Assembly: GCA_028698975.1 (NCBI GenBank)
Contig: JAQVVK010000070.1
Span: 1-10,134 of the forward strand
Source: Victivallaceae bacterium
Lineage (GTDB): Bacteria > Verrucomicrobiota > Lentisphaeria > Victivallales > Victivallaceae
DNA length: 10,134 bases
Reading direction: 5' to 3'
A program made the translations under genes and the position numbers. Below are positions 1 through 7,162 of the stretch, piece by piece. The notes under the pieces were generated by a model, which did not search any database, was not told the DNA's origin, and saw only the letters and a list, made by a program, of their open reading frames with translations. The number at the start of each line of letters is the position of its first letter. Position 1 is the first letter of the stretch.

Positions 1-687
1 CCAGTCACGGTTACCTGCATTCAAATTCTTGACCCGGGCGGAAGAAAGTGCGCCGCCAACCGATGATAGATTGTAGCTCTCCAGCCGAGTCGCAGTGGCT
101 TTGGCCGCAATCATCGCCGCACCCTCCTCCGGGTTGGAATTGCGCAAGTTGATGTAATCATATATCAACGGATAAGATGACGCCTCGTCGATCATATCAG
201 GCAAAACATCGATCACTTCAATATTATTCGTCAAAAGCTCATCAAACAACGCCAGCCAAAGCGGATTGGGGTAAACCGACTTGTCCCGATTAAACATGGA
301 GAATGAAAAATCGGCCTTGAGCGGCATTCTTACCACAATCAAGTCAATCCCGCAGGACTTGAGATAATTGTTGTAATCAATCAGACGTCGATTGAAATCC
401 CGGTTGCCAACCGGCTGAACGTAAAATGGAATCGGTTTGCAAAAGGTGTCTCCCAACCACCAGCCGCAGATCGTCTTTCTGGCAAAATTATTATATTCGG
501 TATAAATCGGCAGCATTTCGTTTTGCCACTGGGCAAAGCTGCCGCCGTGCGCGGTTTTAAGCTCGTCCAAACGGCGCAGGTCTTCGACGATGGCAGATTG
601 GCGATCATCGGCCGCCCCCGCAAACACCAGTGCGGAAGCCGCAAACATCAGGCAAAATATCGTCGATCTAAATACTCGCAGAATCAT
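1..687 (-). CDS. Exported AlgX/AlgJ-like (SGNH-type) protein, partial (C-terminus beyond left edge)
   Basis: The frame is open from an ATG at 687 down to base 1, giving 229 codons with no stop, so the C-terminus lies outside the window. The start overlaps the upstream stop by 4 bases (ATGA), with a Shine-Dalgarno-like AAGGGA about 10 bases before it. Residues 1-26 form a signal peptide: basic MILRVFR start, hydrophobic core, likely cut near FAGA/AD. Residues 105-205 match the neighbouring full-length protein segment by segment: GIDLIVV (113-119) against NVDLIVV, NNIEVIDV (154-161) against RDIEVIDM, and a Tyr-rich stretch before NSNPEEGAA (183-191). In AlgX/AlgJ-type proteins the last position carries the catalytic Asp-x-His; here it reads Asn-Ser-Asn. 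Known members O-acetylate exopolysaccharide in the periplasm, but activity here is doubtful. A role in polymer binding or modification is inference. Family assignment rests on motif pattern and paralogy only. Confidence 0.72.
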   Translation of the reverse strand, partial: MILRVFRSTIFCLMFAASALVFAGAADDRQSAIVEDLRRLDELKTAHGGSFAQWQNEMLPIYTEYNNFARKTICGWWLGDTFCKPIPFYVQPVGNRDFNRRLIDYNNYLKSCGIDLIVVRMPLKADFSFSMFNRDKSVYPNPLWLALFDELLTNNIEVIDVLPDMIDEASSYPLIYDYINLRNSNPEEGAAMIAAKATATRLESYNLSSVGGALSSARVKNLNAGNRDW

Positions 688-2636
688 TTTTTATCCGTCC
701 CTTGTTTTCTGTACAGCCCGACCGAAAAAATCCCGCAAATGGCCACGTTGTTCTGCGGTGTCAACGAAATGTTGACGCGACGGTTGACCGGGATTTTTTT
801 CAAGGTAAAATACAATGAGTCCCGCCCGCCATTCAACAAATGCTGCTCACCCTCAACCTCAATAGAAACCATGAATTGACTGAACATATCCAGCACCAGC
901 AGATCACCCGGCTCCACCCGGCTCGGCAACTTGATGCCACAGGTGTATGTGGTATTGTGAATACCGGTAAACCAAGCCGCCTTCTCATATTCCGCAACCT
1001 GTTTTATGTAATTAACATGATAGTCCATCAAGTACAATTTTGTGGAGAAACCAAGTGCGACCTGCCGGGCGTTGAGTGATTTGACCAAGGTCAACGACTT
1101 CCCAACCTCATACTGTTGATGCATTTTTTCAACATGATTCCAATTGGCATAAGCCGCCTCCTCGGCCGCGATACACAATACCACGGCCCGACGATGCCGT
1201 ATCGCTTCTCCATTGTTGTTTAGCAGGACGCCCGGAGCGGCCACCGGCATGTTAAACCGCGGGAAAACCATCTCGCACGGGAACTCGCCAATTTTTTGTG
1301 CAATATGCAAAGCCACCGCATACTTATACGGATTATCTATATAATTTTCGCCTCCCATCAGCAAGACCGGGGAACGCGGCGACTCCATAAGCTCAGGCGG
1401 CATAACATTGCGGCGATCGAATTTTATTATCGGCACGATCACATCGTCGCCCTTATGCTTTTCATCTATGTTGATCGGCCACCCAAACGACATCTTGGCA
1501 GCCCCCGGCCCGGTCGTAAACTGCCATTTATTCAGCCTCGGCGTGATTTCAGAATAACGGGCAAGCCGCTCTGCTATCGCGCTGGAGGTTTCCGCCTCAA
1601 CGCCACTTGCCGGCTGGCAGTCAAGTGGCCGGTAATAACTGTACAGCCACTCGTATTTATCGGCCGCGGCGAGCAACCGGTCTGACATATCGATCACCTC
1701 GATATCGCGGTTGAGCAACTCGCGGGCGAAATTCATCGCGCCGACAAACGGATATTTACCGCCGTCGGGCAGAAGCATACGGGTCGCTATATCAATTCCC
1801 CCCGGCTCCATCACCACAATCAGATCGACATTGTGATGCGCCAAATACATATTGAGGGCGGCAATCGCGTTGATCGGCTCCTGGCTGTACTGATAGTTGC
1901 GCAATATGTCGACCGGTTTTTCCGGCACGCAGAAATATCCCGCCCCGCGCTTGAAGTAAAACATATTTATTCCGCGCATTGTAGTGCGCGTTGTCTTGGT
2001 CAATGCCGCAGCATAATCGTCGACCATACTGCCTGCAGCTGCAATGGCCGAAGCGACATCTTCAAGTCGCTTGGATATGCGCTGTTTTTCCGCCTCGATC
2101 GCTTCGGTCCTCGCCTTACGGCTGGCCGGTGACTGCGGAGGGTTCAGGGGCTCGCCCCAATCAATCGCCGGTTCTTTCCGCTCGGGCGTTTTTGTCGGTT
2201 TATCGGAAAAAACCGTGATTTTTTCAGATTTGACCACCACAAAATAAGGCAAACGAAACCGGCCGACGGTATCCTGTATCTGAAACGCCTGCTTCTCTTC
2301 CGGTGTGACCGGAGTGTATTTATTTACCTCTATTCGCAGCTTGTCGCCATTGGCGTAGGCGTTTTCCGGTGTCGCCTTATAGCCAGACGCCCCCGATAAC
2401 AAGACGACAATGCGACGGGTTTCCGGCATGTCGGGAATGGACGAATCAGGACTCAGCTCGATTTCCGCCGAATACAAGCAGTTCTCCTGCCCGGCGACCG
2501 CCGCCTCCGACAACGGAGATCTCTCGATAACCGAGCCTTCTATTACCAAACCAGCATCGTCGGTATCCGCAAAAGACGCGCCCAATACCAGCGACGCAAC
2601 CGAAAAAAAGGCAACTATGCCAAAACAACGAAACAT
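684..2636 (-). CDS. Exported AlgX-like (SGNH-type) protein, 650 aa, with degenerate catalytic motifs
   Basis: The ATG at 2636 is chosen because GAGGGG lies 4 bases upstream and the product then opens directly with a signal peptide (MFRCFGIVAFF..., likely cut after SFA, residue 23). Longer starts (TTG 2693, ATG 2687) lack a ribosome site. Layout: signal peptide 1-23; beta-rich domain about 30-145 of the type often placed before AlgX-like domains (LYSAEIEL, GDKLRIEV, LPYFVVV); Pro-rich linker and short helix about 150-215; SGNH-like core about 235-490, with VDLIVV at 270-275 and IEVIDM at 312-317; beta-rich C-terminal domain about 570-650, possibly carbohydrate-binding. Where AlgX has Asp-x-His this protein has D339-C340-Q341, and where GDSF is expected it has GGEN (428-431). 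The serine and histidine therefore appear lost. The gene overlaps the next, paralogous gene by 4 bases. AlgX relatives act in the periplasm on exopolysaccharide. Here a structural or polysaccharide-binding role is inferred. Confidence 0.72.
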   Translation of the reverse strand: MFRCFGIVAFFSVASLVLGASFADTDDAGLVIEGSVIERSPLSEAAVAGQENCLYSAEIELSPDSSIPDMPETRRIVVLLSGASGYKATPENAYANGDKLRIEVNKYTPVTPEEKQAFQIQDTVGRFRLPYFVVVKSEKITVFSDKPTKTPERKEPAIDWGEPLNPPQSPASRKARTEAIEAEKQRISKRLEDVASAIAAAGSMVDDYAAALTKTTRTTMRGINMFYFKRGAGYFCVPEKPVDILRNYQYSQEPINAIAALNMYLAHHNVDLIVVMEPGGIDIATRMLLPDGGKYPFVGAMNFARELLNRDIEVIDMSDRLLAAADKYEWLYSYYRPLDCQPASGVEAETSSAIAERLARYSEITPRLNKWQFTTGPGAAKMSFGWPINIDEKHKGDDVIVPIIKFDRRNVMPPELMESPRSPVLLMGGENYIDNPYKYAVALHIAQKIGEFPCEMVFPRFNMPVAAPGVLLNNNGEAIRHRRAVVLCIAAEEAAYANWNHVEKMHQQYEVGKSLTLVKSLNARQVALGFSTKLYLMDYHVNYIKQVAEYEKAAWFTGIHNTTYTCGIKLPSRVEPGDLLVLDMFSQFMVSIEVEGEQHLLNGGRDSLYFTLKKIPVNRRVNISLTPQNNVAICGIFSVGLYRKQGTDKK

Positions 2637-2640
2637 ATAA

Positions 2641-2646
2641 CCCCTC
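2641..2646 (-). promoter_or_regulatory. Ribosome binding site of the 650-aa AlgX-like gene
   Basis: On the minus strand this reads GAGGGG, 4 bases before the ATG at 2636. It decides the start in favour of the signal-peptide methionine over the longer frame that reaches back into the upstream gene. It sits in the AT-rich 37-base gap following the stop at 2674. Confidence 0.65.
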
Positions 2647-2673
2647 AATATAATTATTGCAGATAAAATAACA

Positions 2674-4029
2674 TCATTTGTCCTCATTGTCAAGCCACGT
2701 CGCCGTCAACTCGGACAATAATGAGTCGCGTGCCGCCGGAGAAGCATCGCATTCCGGCGTCCACAACAGAAACCACGGCAGGATCACCGCGTGATAATAC
2801 CCTTTGGCCTTCAATTCGTTTTCGTATTCAGCCAGACTGCGGAGAAATTCGCCCCGAACTATTGCCGACGCACTTCCCCAACCCGGCGGAGGCATGACCA
2901 CCAATGCCGCCATACCGCGATCAGGCGGCAACTCAAGTTTCTCCCCGGCGGAGGCAATTCGAAACCAACGCCCCGCCACCGGCAACCGCGTCCAACGGCG
3001 CGAGGCTTCGGGGATTTGCCCGATCTCCCGGGCGACATCTTCGCGCGAATGGCGCGGCGGCACAAGGATCAATTTCCACTCGCGGTGTTCAAATACCACC
3101 CCGTCCCCCCGAACCAATTTGATCTCTGTTTTATATGAGCCCGCCGGCAAACTGACGCCGATGGGGATTCGATCACTGTAACGCGGCCAGAAAAATTGCG
3201 CCAACTTCAAGCCAAGACCGTCTGGTATTGCCGTAAAATTGTGCGCCGGCAAGACATAAGTTTTACCGGCGGCAAGCATGAGTTTCTCTGGAATAAACGC
3301 CATCAATTCCACGGGGCGTACCGGGGGAGTGCGCAACCATACACGCATCAAACTGCGCAAATGCCGCCCGGAACGGTAGCGGGCTATCTCGCTGAAAACA
3401 AGTTCGTGCGGCAGAATTTTTGTTGGCAACACTTTTTCATCCAGCATCACAAAGACCGCTTTCCCTCGCGCCAGCCGCGGCTGCAAACTGCTGCGGAGCA
3501 TGGCTTCGGTTTCGTAATAAAACCGAATTGTTTCACCGATTTCCGGGTTATATTTTTTTACCCGCTTATAATCGTCGCGGTCGACGTAAACACAATTATT
3601 AAGTGTGACATCTGGGCATTTCGCCACAATATCGGCGGCAATATTTCGTAAATAACTCTTCTCTCCGGTCGGAGCACGCAGGGCCTTGATGACTCCGATC
3701 ACCGCCACTGCGATAAAACAGGCGATCAAAACGATCTTCGCCGCCCGGCGAGACCAGCGGGCGGTGAGTTCCGCCGGCAAAGCGAAACCGACAGCCCCGG
3801 GCAGAAGCAGCAACACCACGCCGCCAATCCAATAACGCGCCGAAAAACCATGACTTAACGCCGCCGGCCCCCCGCGGGAGAGCATGACCCACACTATCGC
3901 CGCCGCGACAAACCACAAAACCGGGTCGCGCCGCATACTCCATAACCTCGGACTGAACAATCCGGCCAACGCCAAAAACGGCAGTATGAAGAAAAATTCC
4001 TGTAGAAAGTTATTCACAATGTTCATCAT
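2674..4029 (-). CDS. C-terminal half of a split GT-C (ArnT/PMT-like) glycosyltransferase, 451 aa membrane protein
   Basis: The start is one of two adjacent ATGs (4029 or 4026) in an ATGATGA that also holds the upstream stop, with GGTGG just before it. The frame stays open back to 4104, but that extension reads as hydrophilic out-of-frame sequence from the upstream gene. Four membrane segments are visible, at about residues 8-25, 37-50, 67-84 and 98-115. An ARYW element at 64-67 recalls the RY that precedes a late transmembrane helix in many GT-C family proteins. Residues from about 120 to the end are soluble, with no recognised catalytic motif, and probably face the periplasm as the C-terminal domain of this family does. 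Alone it lacks the acidic first loop of a GT-C enzyme, so it probably works with the 258-aa product upstream (258 + 451 aa is near a normal single-chain length). An unrelated membrane protein is possible but less likely. Confidence 0.6.
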   Translation of the reverse strand: MMNIVNNFLQEFFFILPFLALAGLFSPRLWSMRRDPVLWFVAAAIVWVMLSRGGPAALSHGFSARYWIGGVVLLLLPGAVGFALPAELTARWSRRAAKIVLIACFIAVAVIGVIKALRAPTGEKSYLRNIAADIVAKCPDVTLNNCVYVDRDDYKRVKKYNPEIGETIRFYYETEAMLRSSLQPRLARGKAVFVMLDEKVLPTKILPHELVFSEIARYRSGRHLRSLMRVWLRTPPVRPVELMAFIPEKLMLAAGKTYVLPAHNFTAIPDGLGLKLAQFFWPRYSDRIPIGVSLPAGSYKTEIKLVRGDGVVFEHREWKLILVPPRHSREDVAREIGQIPEASRRWTRLPVAGRWFRIASAGEKLELPPDRGMAALVVMPPPGWGSASAIVRGEFLRSLAEYENELKAKGYYHAVILPWFLLWTPECDASPAARDSLLSELTATWLDNEDK

Positions 4030-4802
4030 ATTCCACCGCCCAAAGACATGACCGCCCTTTTCAAAGGCACGATCTGCCAATCCATGCCGTGGGAATTCCA
4101 CCACAATTGAAATGCAAACATGATGAGCAACGCTCCGGTCAGCATCAATCCATTAATACACAATCTGCGCCAGCCTTCTCCCCGGAAATCGCCGTGTTGG
4201 CCAAGAACCGCCGCCAAAACATAAAACAGCATCAGTTCGACGCCCTCCAGACGGAAACTCATCGTAAGCATGATTGCGACCAGCCCGGCGACCCGCCATC
4301 GCCACGCGCGGCTGCGGATCATCATAACCATGCAGCCCAGCGACAAGGTAAATAGGAGTATAAAGCTCGATTCCCGCAATACATCGCTGCAGTGCCGCAA
4401 CAGCATCGGATGAAACGCGCACAAAAAAGCAGCGATCAACGCGTATTTGCGTTCTCCCATAAAAAACGCCGATGCCAACCAATACGCCGCCCAAGTCAAC
4501 AGCATGCCGCAGACGATATTAAACACCAATGTGCCAAATTCCGGATCAATACCGCATGCCGCAAACCCGCGTAAAACAACGATCAGCCCCGGCGGCACCA
4601 CCGACTCCGCCATACAACCGCCCCCCAGAGCCAGCGTCGCCCAATCCTGCGCCATCAGCATATATGTGCACGCGTCACGCGATTGCAACTCGCCATTCAG
4701 AAGCCGCAGCGAGGCGACCACCCCGGTGCAAAGCATCAGAGCCGCCACGCAAAATGCGGCGGTTCGCCGGGAAATGGTCGAATCATTGACGTTATCTGTC
4801 AT
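4026..4802 (-). CDS. N-terminal half of a GT-C (ArnT/PMT-like, GT39-type) glycosyltransferase, 258 aa
   Basis: Proteins of this class take a sugar from a polyprenyl-phosphate carrier and transfer it on the outer face of the inner membrane. The ATG at 4802 overlaps the epimerase stop by 11 bases. A TTG three codons upstream (4811) is also in frame but less likely. After a first membrane helix (about 14-34) comes the loop with R42-D43-A44 and Y47, then PPG and LIVVLRGF near residue 62, a layout typical of the PMT_2-like family with its acidic first loop. HPMLLRHCSDVLRES (about 121-135) followed by a hydrophobic helix matches the family pattern of a Pro, then Ser, then an E-rich site. A later FRLEGVEL fits the R-x-EG element. 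About seven membrane helices are seen. The second acidic residue usually following D43 is Ala. The protein stops at TGA 4026-4028 where homologues would be expected to continue, and the next gene supplies the remainder in the -1 frame. Confidence 0.68.
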   Translation of the reverse strand: MTDNVNDSTISRRTAAFCVAALMLCTGVVASLRLLNGELQSRDACTYMLMAQDWATLALGGGCMAESVVPPGLIVVLRGFAACGIDPEFGTLVFNIVCGMLLTWAAYWLASAFFMGERKYALIAAFLCAFHPMLLRHCSDVLRESSFILLFTLSLGCMVMMIRSRAWRWRVAGLVAIMLTMSFRLEGVELMLFYVLAAVLGQHGDFRGEGWRRLCINGLMLTGALLIMFAFQLWWNSHGMDWQIVPLKRAVMSLGGGI

Positions 4803-5949
4803 ATTCCACAATCGCCTTCAACATGCGTTCGGCGGTATGGCCGTCCCACAGCTCCGGCCGCGATTCATGACGCGGCAAATTAATATATTCCGAATACATC
4901 TTCTTTATCATGGCGACATCGTTGCCGACCAGAGTGGATACGCCGCCGTTTTCCCGCAAAGTCACCGGCCGCTCGGTATTCCAACGCATCACCAGACACG
5001 GGGTGCCCATCACACAGCATTCTTCCTGCAACCCGCCGGAATCGGTCATCATAAGCCGCGCCCCCATATTCAGACGAAGCAGCTCGTGGTAACCGATCGG
5101 GTTGAGTAAGGCAAGGCGCGGCGCATGTGTCACCTTGTCCCAAAGTCCGAAGGTTTCCAACTGCTTTTGGGTGCGCGGGTGGAGTGTCCAGATCACCGGA
5201 CAGTGAGCCGATCCCTCTCCAATGGCAAAATCGACCAGCTCGGAAAGTATGGCCGGATCGTCGACGTTGCTCGGACGGTGAAGCGTCATCACCGCGAACC
5301 CGTCGTCAACGAATTCCGACGCCTTGCAACCTCCGCCAATGCGGTTAGCCTCGATCACCGCCGGAATACCAAATGCCGCCGCCTTGTCCCGCTGTTCTTC
5401 CAGCGTGTCGATCATAATGTTTCCGGCAAACACAATATCCTTGTCGGCGCGCCCCTCACGCTTAAGATTGGCGATCGAAATCCGATCCGGCACAAGCAAT
5501 AGATCGGACAGACGGTCGGTCACCAGCCGGTTGATCTCCTCCGGCATATCCAAATCGCCGGAGCGCAGCCCGGCCTCGATGTGCGCCAGTTTGACGTGTT
5601 CTTTTTTTGCGGTGATTGAGCAGGCGCAAGTCGCATTGACATCGCCGATGGTGACAACCCAATCCGGCTTCAGCTCACGCACGACCTTTTCAAATGCGAT
5701 CATGGTGTTGCCGACCTGCTCGGCATGCGAACCGGAACCAATTCCGAGGTTGATGTCGGCGGTCGGGATATTTAGTTCTTCAAAAAAAGCGCGACTCATG
5801 CGGTCGTCGTAATGCTGACCGGTATGCACCAGTATGTGTTCAACTTTTTTCGAATCGGGCGCGATGGCGTTAAACCGTTCGACCGCCCGGCAAAAGGGAG
5901 CAATCTTCATAAAATTGGGTCGGGCGGCGACAATACTGACGATCTTCAT
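4792..5949 (-). CDS. wecB: UDP-N-acetylglucosamine 2-epimerase (non-hydrolysing), 385 aa
   Basis: This enzyme interconverts UDP-GlcNAc and UDP-ManNAc (or a related 2-acetamido sugar) in the cytoplasm, supplying precursor for surface glycans. The start at 5949 gives the canonical opening MKIVSIVAARPNFMK. AGGGA lies 9 bases upstream, and the in-frame ATG at 5979 would add ten residues the family lacks. Motifs, numbered from 5949: HTGQHYD (about 42-48); GDVNAT with D103 at the catalytic Asp position; HIEAGLRSGD (123-132) with E125; PEEINR (136-141) with its glutamates; LHRPSN with H224; and TDSGGLQEE (302-310) for UDP binding. Length is normal for the family. The GDVNAT and LHRPSN variants differ from E. 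coli WecB and mark a subgroup whose exact substrate I cannot fix. It follows a 70-base gap and overlaps the GT-C gene by 11 bases. Confidence 0.93.
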   Translation of the reverse strand: MKIVSIVAARPNFMKIAPFCRAVERFNAIAPDSKKVEHILVHTGQHYDDRMSRAFFEELNIPTADINLGIGSGSHAEQVGNTMIAFEKVVRELKPDWVVTIGDVNATCACSITAKKEHVKLAHIEAGLRSGDLDMPEEINRLVTDRLSDLLLVPDRISIANLKREGRADKDIVFAGNIMIDTLEEQRDKAAAFGIPAVIEANRIGGGCKASEFVDDGFAVMTLHRPSNVDDPAILSELVDFAIGEGSAHCPVIWTLHPRTQKQLETFGLWDKVTHAPRLALLNPIGYHELLRLNMGARLMMTDSGGLQEECCVMGTPCLVMRWNTERPVTLRENGGVSTLVGNDVAMIKKMYSEYINLPRHESRPELWDGHTAERMLKAIVEYDR

Positions 5950-5958
5950 TTGTAATAT

Positions 5959-5963
5959 TCCCT
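5959..5963 (-). promoter_or_regulatory. Ribosome binding site of the epimerase gene
   Basis: AGGGA on the minus strand, 9 bases upstream of the ATG at 5949. It supports that start over the in-frame ATG at 5979, which lies inside a small inverted repeat and has no Shine-Dalgarno sequence. Confidence 0.55.
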
Positions 5964-5972
5964 GAAATTGTT

Positions 5973-5986
5973 TTGCCATTCGGCAA
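5973..5986. repeat. Short inverted repeat TTGCC-ATTC-GGCAA in the 70-base gap before the epimerase
   Basis: Five paired bases around a four-base loop, in the only sizeable intergenic gap (5950-6019). It contains the alternative ATG at 5979. It is too short and has no long T-run on the minus strand, so it is not a convincing rho-independent terminator. It may be a weak mRNA hairpin or chance. Confidence 0.3.
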
Positions 5987-6019
5987 TATTAAAACGACAG
6001 AATACCGGCGTGGGAAACT

Positions 6020-7156
6020 TCATTGTGACGCCTTCCCCGACGCGGCATGGCATGCCAGAGCACGCAATGCCCATGCTTCGCTCCACCTCATGTACGGGGT
6101 GCGAATCGTGAAACGTCGGGCGCGCCGGAAGAAAAACAGACCGGTTTTAGGGTCATACATATTTTCAAACGTCCACCGCAGCACCCGATCGACCAGACCG
6201 GCATACGCCTCCCCTTCCCCGGAGAAAAAGGTGACCGCCTCGGCCGGGGCATGGATGTCGGCAAGATAAAACCGGTCGGCATAATAATCGGGAGTACCGT
6301 CTTTCTCAAAGAAATGACCGGCGTAGAACTCGACGCCGCGCCGGTATTTTTCGGCATATTCCGGCGTGATTCCAAGCCGGATAAACCGGCGGAGAGCCTC
6401 CAGATTGAACCCGGTATGAAAGGAATCGATCCAATTCTGAAATCCGGTCTCGGCATAATACCACGAACCGTCGTCGTGCTGGTGGCTCATACTGTACGCC
6501 AACGCGCTTCGCGCCGGATCAAGCAGCTCGCCTCGACCGTATTTCGCCGCCATTCTGGCCAGAAATGACGCGCCCAGCATGCTGGCGTTGTGAACAAAGT
6601 TTTTGTCAAGCGGAGTATATGCAAAACAGAAAGCCCCCGCCTCGTTTTTACGAGCCAAGTCATTAAGCATAAACGCCGGTATGCTTTGCGCGGCGTCAAG
6701 ATATTTTTGTTCGCCGTAACGCTCAAAACAGTCGAGCAAGGCGTGACCGGCAAATGCCGTATTTACAATCGTCGGCGTGAAGCGCGGCAGACACTGCACC
6801 CGGTTTTGCCACGGGAAATTATAACCCCACGCATTGCCGGAAGTTCCGGTTGAACGCAACCCCATCAGAAGATCGAAAATATGCGATGCTTTTTCCGGAG
6901 GCAACTCCAGCGCGGCGCAGCTTTCCAAAGCCAGCGCGAGAGCCTTGGGATTTCGCCCCGGTCGAATCAGCAGCAAAGGCCGGAAATTGACCGGCGAACG
7001 CCGCAGAAGCTGGGTAAGCGCGATCCGGCCAAACCGTGAACCCAGCGACAAGCCGCCCGCCAATGGCGAATTAAGGGCGTCGTACGGATCGAAACCGCGA
7101 AAATCATGCGACTCCATCCAGCCAAACAAACGTGCTATCTGCGGCTCCACATCCAT
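6020..7156 (-). CDS. VpsJ-like polysaccharide biosynthesis protein, alpha/alpha-barrel type, 378 aa
   Basis: The start at 7156 is preceded by GGAGTG at 8 bases and lies 6 bases after the dehydrogenase stop. There is no signal peptide, so it is probably cytoplasmic. The sequence is almost all helical, with repeated aromatic and Gly motifs as in six-hairpin (alpha/alpha) toroids: RGFDPYDAL (20-28), WGYNFPWQ (110-117), NASMLGASFLARM (190-202), HQHDDGSWYY (225-234), DSFHTGFNLEALRRF (244-258) and YMRWSEAWAL (355-364). The acidic and aromatic residues in HQHDDGSWYY and DSFHTGF would line a barrel pocket, recalling glycoside hydrolase or epimerase barrels, but no reaction is established. Proteins of this look sit in exopolysaccharide clusters (the Vibrio VpsJ name is by resemblance) and often beside a two-domain oxidoreductase, as here. 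Sugar processing or binding is inferred. It may be a cytosolic lyase or hydrolase, or a structural factor. Confidence 0.65.
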   Translation of the reverse strand: MDVEPQIARLFGWMESHDFRGFDPYDALNSPLAGGLSLGSRFGRIALTQLLRRSPVNFRPLLLIRPGRNPKALALALESCAALELPPEKASHIFDLLMGLRSTGTSGNAWGYNFPWQNRVQCLPRFTPTIVNTAFAGHALLDCFERYGEQKYLDAAQSIPAFMLNDLARKNEAGAFCFAYTPLDKNFVHNASMLGASFLARMAAKYGRGELLDPARSALAYSMSHQHDDGSWYYAETGFQNWIDSFHTGFNLEALRRFIRLGITPEYAEKYRRGVEFYAGHFFEKDGTPDYYADRFYLADIHAPAEAVTFFSGEGEAYAGLVDRVLRWTFENMYDPKTGLFFFRRARRFTIRTPYMRWSEAWALRALACHAASGKASQ

Positions 7157-7162
7157 ATTGCA

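Noticed and set aside
2637..2673. AT-rich gap as a promoter for the AlgX-like genes
   Set aside because: It has TATA-like words but no matched -35 and -10 pair at proper spacing; AT-richness alone is not enough.
2637..2693. Longer N-terminus (TTG 2693 or ATG 2687) for the AlgX-like protein
   Set aside because: No ribosome site, overlaps the upstream gene, and hides the signal peptide, whereas ATG 2636 has GAGGGG.
4030..4104. Longer start (GTG/ATG region at 4104) for the C-terminal GT-C half
   Set aside because: The extra 25 residues are hydrophilic and overlap the coding region of the upstream gene, while the ATGATGA junction has a typical coupled start.
4447..5109. Plus-strand open frame of 220 codons, and other plus-strand frames over the window
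   Set aside because: They lie opposite recognised minus-strand genes and have low-complexity, Arg/Pro/His-rich products without family features; they are shadows of the real genes.
5950..6019. Terminator or promoter in the 70-base gap before the epimerase
   Set aside because: The only hairpin is 5 bp with no T-run, and no clear -35/-10 pair is seen.
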